The translations under genes and the position numbers were made by a program. DNA of 64,000 nucleotides, from positions 1,217,501 to 1,281,500 of the forward strand of contig NZ_CP046400.1 in NCBI RefSeq assembly GCF_009762795.1, in the 5' to 3' direction. The notes beneath the pieces were generated by a model. That model did not search any database and was not told where the DNA came from. It saw only the letters and a list, made by a program, of their open reading frames with translations. This stretch comes from Pseudodesulfovibrio cashew (GTDB lineage Bacteria > Desulfobacterota > Desulfovibrionia > Desulfovibrionales > Desulfovibrionaceae). This document shows positions 62,304-64,000 of the stretch, one piece after another; the stretch's first letter is position 1, and every line of letters starts with the position of its first letter.

Positions 62304-62834
62304 ATGAAACGAGCGAGTTTGTTTCTGTTGGCGGTATTGGTTTTGGGCGCTACGTGCGCCTACGCAGGGGATCCCTTCCCCGACCTCGCGCTCGGCGGCA
62401 AGCTGGACGAGGATCAGCGGGCGTATCTCGGGGTCGCCTCCGATTCCTTCAAGTTGAGCGACATTCGGGCCGAGTACCTCTTTATCGAAGCCTATTCCAT
62501 GTACTGTCCCATCTGCCAGCGGGACGCGCCCCACGTGAACGAGGCGTTTGAGGCGATTGCCGCGGCCGACAAAGCGGGCCGGATTCGCTTCCTTGGGCTG
62601 GCTCTGGGCAACACGCCTTTCGAGGTGGAGTTCTACAGGAAGAAGTACGCGGTCCAGTTTCCCCTGTTCGGCGATGAGGACTACGTCATCCACAAGGCCC
62701 TGGGCGAAGTTCCCACGCCGGCCTTTTATGTCGTCAAGCTCGGTCCGGAGCCGGAAATCCTTTTCAAGAAGGTGGGAGAAGCCGAGGGCACTGAGGCGCT
62801 GTTACAGGCCATCAAGGAGCATACTGGGATATAA
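62304..62834 (+). CDS. exported thioredoxin-fold protein with CxxC (TlpA-like)
   Basis: A 176-residue protein with signal peptide (cut near AYAG, residue 21) and a thioredoxin fold. The redox motif is CPIC in YSMYCPICQRDAPHVN (near residue 69), and the cis-proline region is GEVPTPAFYVV. It is expected to reduce or exchange disulfides in the periplasm, like TlpA/ResA proteins. AAGGAG precedes ATG 62304. It is followed 14 bp later by a peroxiredoxin-like gene, likely one operon. Confidence 0.82.
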   Translation: MKRASLFLLAVLVLGATCAYAGDPFPDLALGGKLDEDQRAYLGVASDSFKLSDIRAEYLFIEAYSMYCPICQRDAPHVNEAFEAIAAADKAGRIRFLGLALGNTPFEVEFYRKKYAVQFPLFGDEDYVIHKALGEVPTPAFYVVKLGPEPEILFKKVGEAEGTEALLQAIKEHTGI

Positions 62835-62848
62835 GTTGAGGTGATAAT

Positions 62849-63424
62849 ATGCTGAAAAAGATAGTTTTCACGATTATCGTAGGGTTATTGGCAACTGCCT
62901 CTTATGCGGATAAGCTGACCATCTACCAACTTCCGGAGCTCAAGCCGCGCGACAGTGTCCTCAAGGTCAAGGTGGGCAACCCGGCGCCGGACTTCGAGCT
63001 GCCGTCCATAACGGGAGAGCGGGTGCGCCTGAGCAGCTTCAAGGGGAAGAGCAATGTGGTTCTCTCCTTTGTCCCGGCCGCCTGGACGCCTGTGTGCTCG
63101 GACCAGTGGCCGGGCTACAACATCGCGTTGTCCCTGTTCGAGCAGCACGACGCTGTCCTGCTCGGCATCAGCGAGGACAACACGCCGTCCCAGTACGCCT
63201 GGTCCGAGGCCATGGGGACGCTCAAGTTTCCGGTTCTCTCGGATTTCTGGCCTCACGGCGCGGCAGCGTCCAGCTACGGGGTGCTGCGTTCGGACGGGAC
63301 CAGTGAGCGGGCCCTTTTCGTCATCGACCGGCAGGGAATCATCCGCTACATCGACGTACATGATATCAACAGGCGTCCCGATCTGGGGGTGCTCATTCAG
63401 GAGCTGTGCAAGCTCAAGAAGTGA
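62849..63424 (+). CDS. exported AhpC/TSA-family peroxiredoxin-like protein
   Basis: A 191-residue protein with an N-terminal signal peptide (cut near SYADK) and a peroxiredoxin fold. The active-site motif reads FVPAAWTPVCSDQ, matching the PxxxTxxC pattern; a later Cys is at the C-terminus (ELCKLKK). It would reduce peroxides with the upstream thioredoxin-like protein as a plausible partner. GAGGTGA precedes ATG 62849. It ends at a strong terminator. Confidence 0.85.
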   Translation: MLKKIVFTIIVGLLATASYADKLTIYQLPELKPRDSVLKVKVGNPAPDFELPSITGERVRLSSFKGKSNVVLSFVPAAWTPVCSDQWPGYNIALSLFEQHDAVLLGISEDNTPSQYAWSEAMGTLKFPVLSDFWPHGAAASSYGVLRSDGTSERALFVIDRQGIIRYIDVHDINRRPDLGVLIQELCKLKK

Positions 63425-63440
63425 GCCTGGCTTTTCGACG

Positions 63441-63475
63441 AAAAAGGCGCGGCCCTTCCGGGGCCGCGCCTTTTT
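63441..63475. terminator. bidirectional rho-independent terminator
   Basis: AAAAAGGCGCGGCCC (63441-63455) and GGGCCGCGCCTTTTT (63461-63475) form a perfect 15-bp inverted repeat with a five-base loop. Runs of A and T on either side let it work for the peroxiredoxin gene on the plus strand and the STAS gene on the minus strand. Confidence 0.95.
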
Positions 63476-63496
63476 CGTTCAACAGATTCAGACGGA

Positions 63497-64000
63497 CTAT
63501 TGCAGGGCTTCTTCTGCGCTTTCGTACATGCTGGCGAGCTTGGTGATGCCGACCATGTCGAATACGGTCTTGAAATTGGGGGAGAGGCCGGCAAGGGCCA
63601 CCTGGATGCCCTCGTCGCGGTGGGTTTGCAGAAGCCGGGTCAGGCCGGTGATGCCCGCGCCGTTGATGGAGGCGTTGTCCTCGAAATGGATCAGGATGAG
63701 TCCCTTGCCAAGTCCTTTTGCAGTGCGGAAGGCTGCGTCCAGATGGGGCACCGTGTGCCCGGAGATGTTGCCGCGCACGGCGATGACCGCAGCTTCGGGC
63801 CGCTCCCGGACGCTGATCTGGCCCTCCTCGTTGCGGGTGATGGCCAGCCGTTCCGAGGCACGGTTTAGGGCCTGCTCCAGCGCTTCCCGCTGCAACGGCT
63901 TGTTGATGAAATCCGTGGCGTCGAGGTTGAGGGCCTGGATGGCCAGGTCCATGTCGCCGTGACCGGTGATGACGATAACCTCCGCGTGGGGATCGATCCG
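63497..64000 (-). CDS. response regulator with C-terminal STAS domain (partial)
   Basis: Cut by the right window edge, so only the last 167 residues are seen. They show the end of a receiver domain (VIVITGHGD, then ATDFINKPLQREAL with the conserved Lys-Pro) and a C-terminal STAS domain (about the last 110 residues, with RGNISGHTVPHLDAAFR and INGAGITGLTRLLQTHRDEGIQVALAG). The serine commonly phosphorylated in antisigma antagonists falls at NASINGAG, which has Ser. It would act as a phosphorelay-controlled antagonist. Its start lies beyond 64000. Confidence 0.85.
   Translation of the reverse strand, partial: RIDPHAEVIVITGHGDMDLAIQALNLDATDFINKPLQREALEQALNRASERLAITRNEEGQISVRERPEAAVIAVRGNISGHTVPHLDAAFRTAKGLGKGLILIHFEDNASINGAGITGLTRLLQTHRDEGIQVALAGLSPNFKTVFDMVGITKLASMYESAEEALQ

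Overview
The window looks like chromosomal DNA of a sulfate-reducing member of the Desulfovibrionaceae (Desulfovibrio/Pseudodesulfovibrio type). This is an inference from high GC, long runs of tightly packed genes, dense c-di-GMP/HD/HDOD signalling, small cysteine-rich proteins and recurrent G-rich hairpin repeats ending in CCGCCGGAG. No rRNA, tRNA, CRISPR array, transposase or prophage was seen. The right end cuts a response-regulator/STAS gene.

Layout. 1-1.5 kb: a zinc-ribbon micro-protein and a BASS-type permease behind a perfect FNR-type box. 1.6-11.1 kb: a surface-glycan locus with a DUF115 protein, a Bcs1-like CDP-ribitol synthase, a TagF-like polyol-phosphate transferase, a WavE-like protein, HAD phosphatase, two nucleotidyltransferases (one fused to a kinase) and a sulfotransferase. 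11.1-17.8 kb: fumarase, a divergent MocR/LysE pair, a DUF2959 protein, and ArgP with an ArgO exporter; two copies of a large hairpin repeat lie here. 17.8-23.7 kb: small Cys-rich and CULT (cereblon-like) proteins, an HD protein, YigZ, and a LemA plus three TPM-domain cluster. 23.8-27.3 kb: GAF-HD-GYP, HD and EAL-HDOD signalling genes. 27.4-33.3 kb: MurI, a DASS transporter with a USP, and an ilvN-ptb-buk operon. 33.4-41.7 kb: CheR, HDOD, a periplasmic binding protein, a large hybrid kinase and an HD-GYP protein.

41.9-46.2 kb: a glycine betaine/proline ABC operon (proV-proW-proX-proX, minus strand). 46.8-51.0 kb: a GGDEF protein, an orphan membrane-anchored binding protein and a DisA_N-like protein with an altered active site. 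51.1-58.8 kb: DUF429, a ChaN-PDZ lipoprotein, PagL, MutM, MurJ, a TrmN6-like methyltransferase and a C_GCAxxG_C_C/DUF3795 fusion. 58.9-62.1 kb: a four-gene, overlapping operon that splits a Rad50/SbcC-type ATPase into two proteins around an Mre11/SbcD-like phosphoesterase and a small coiled-coil protein. This is the best candidate for an unusual system. 62.3-63.4 kb: two exported thioredoxin-fold proteins and a strong bidirectional terminator.
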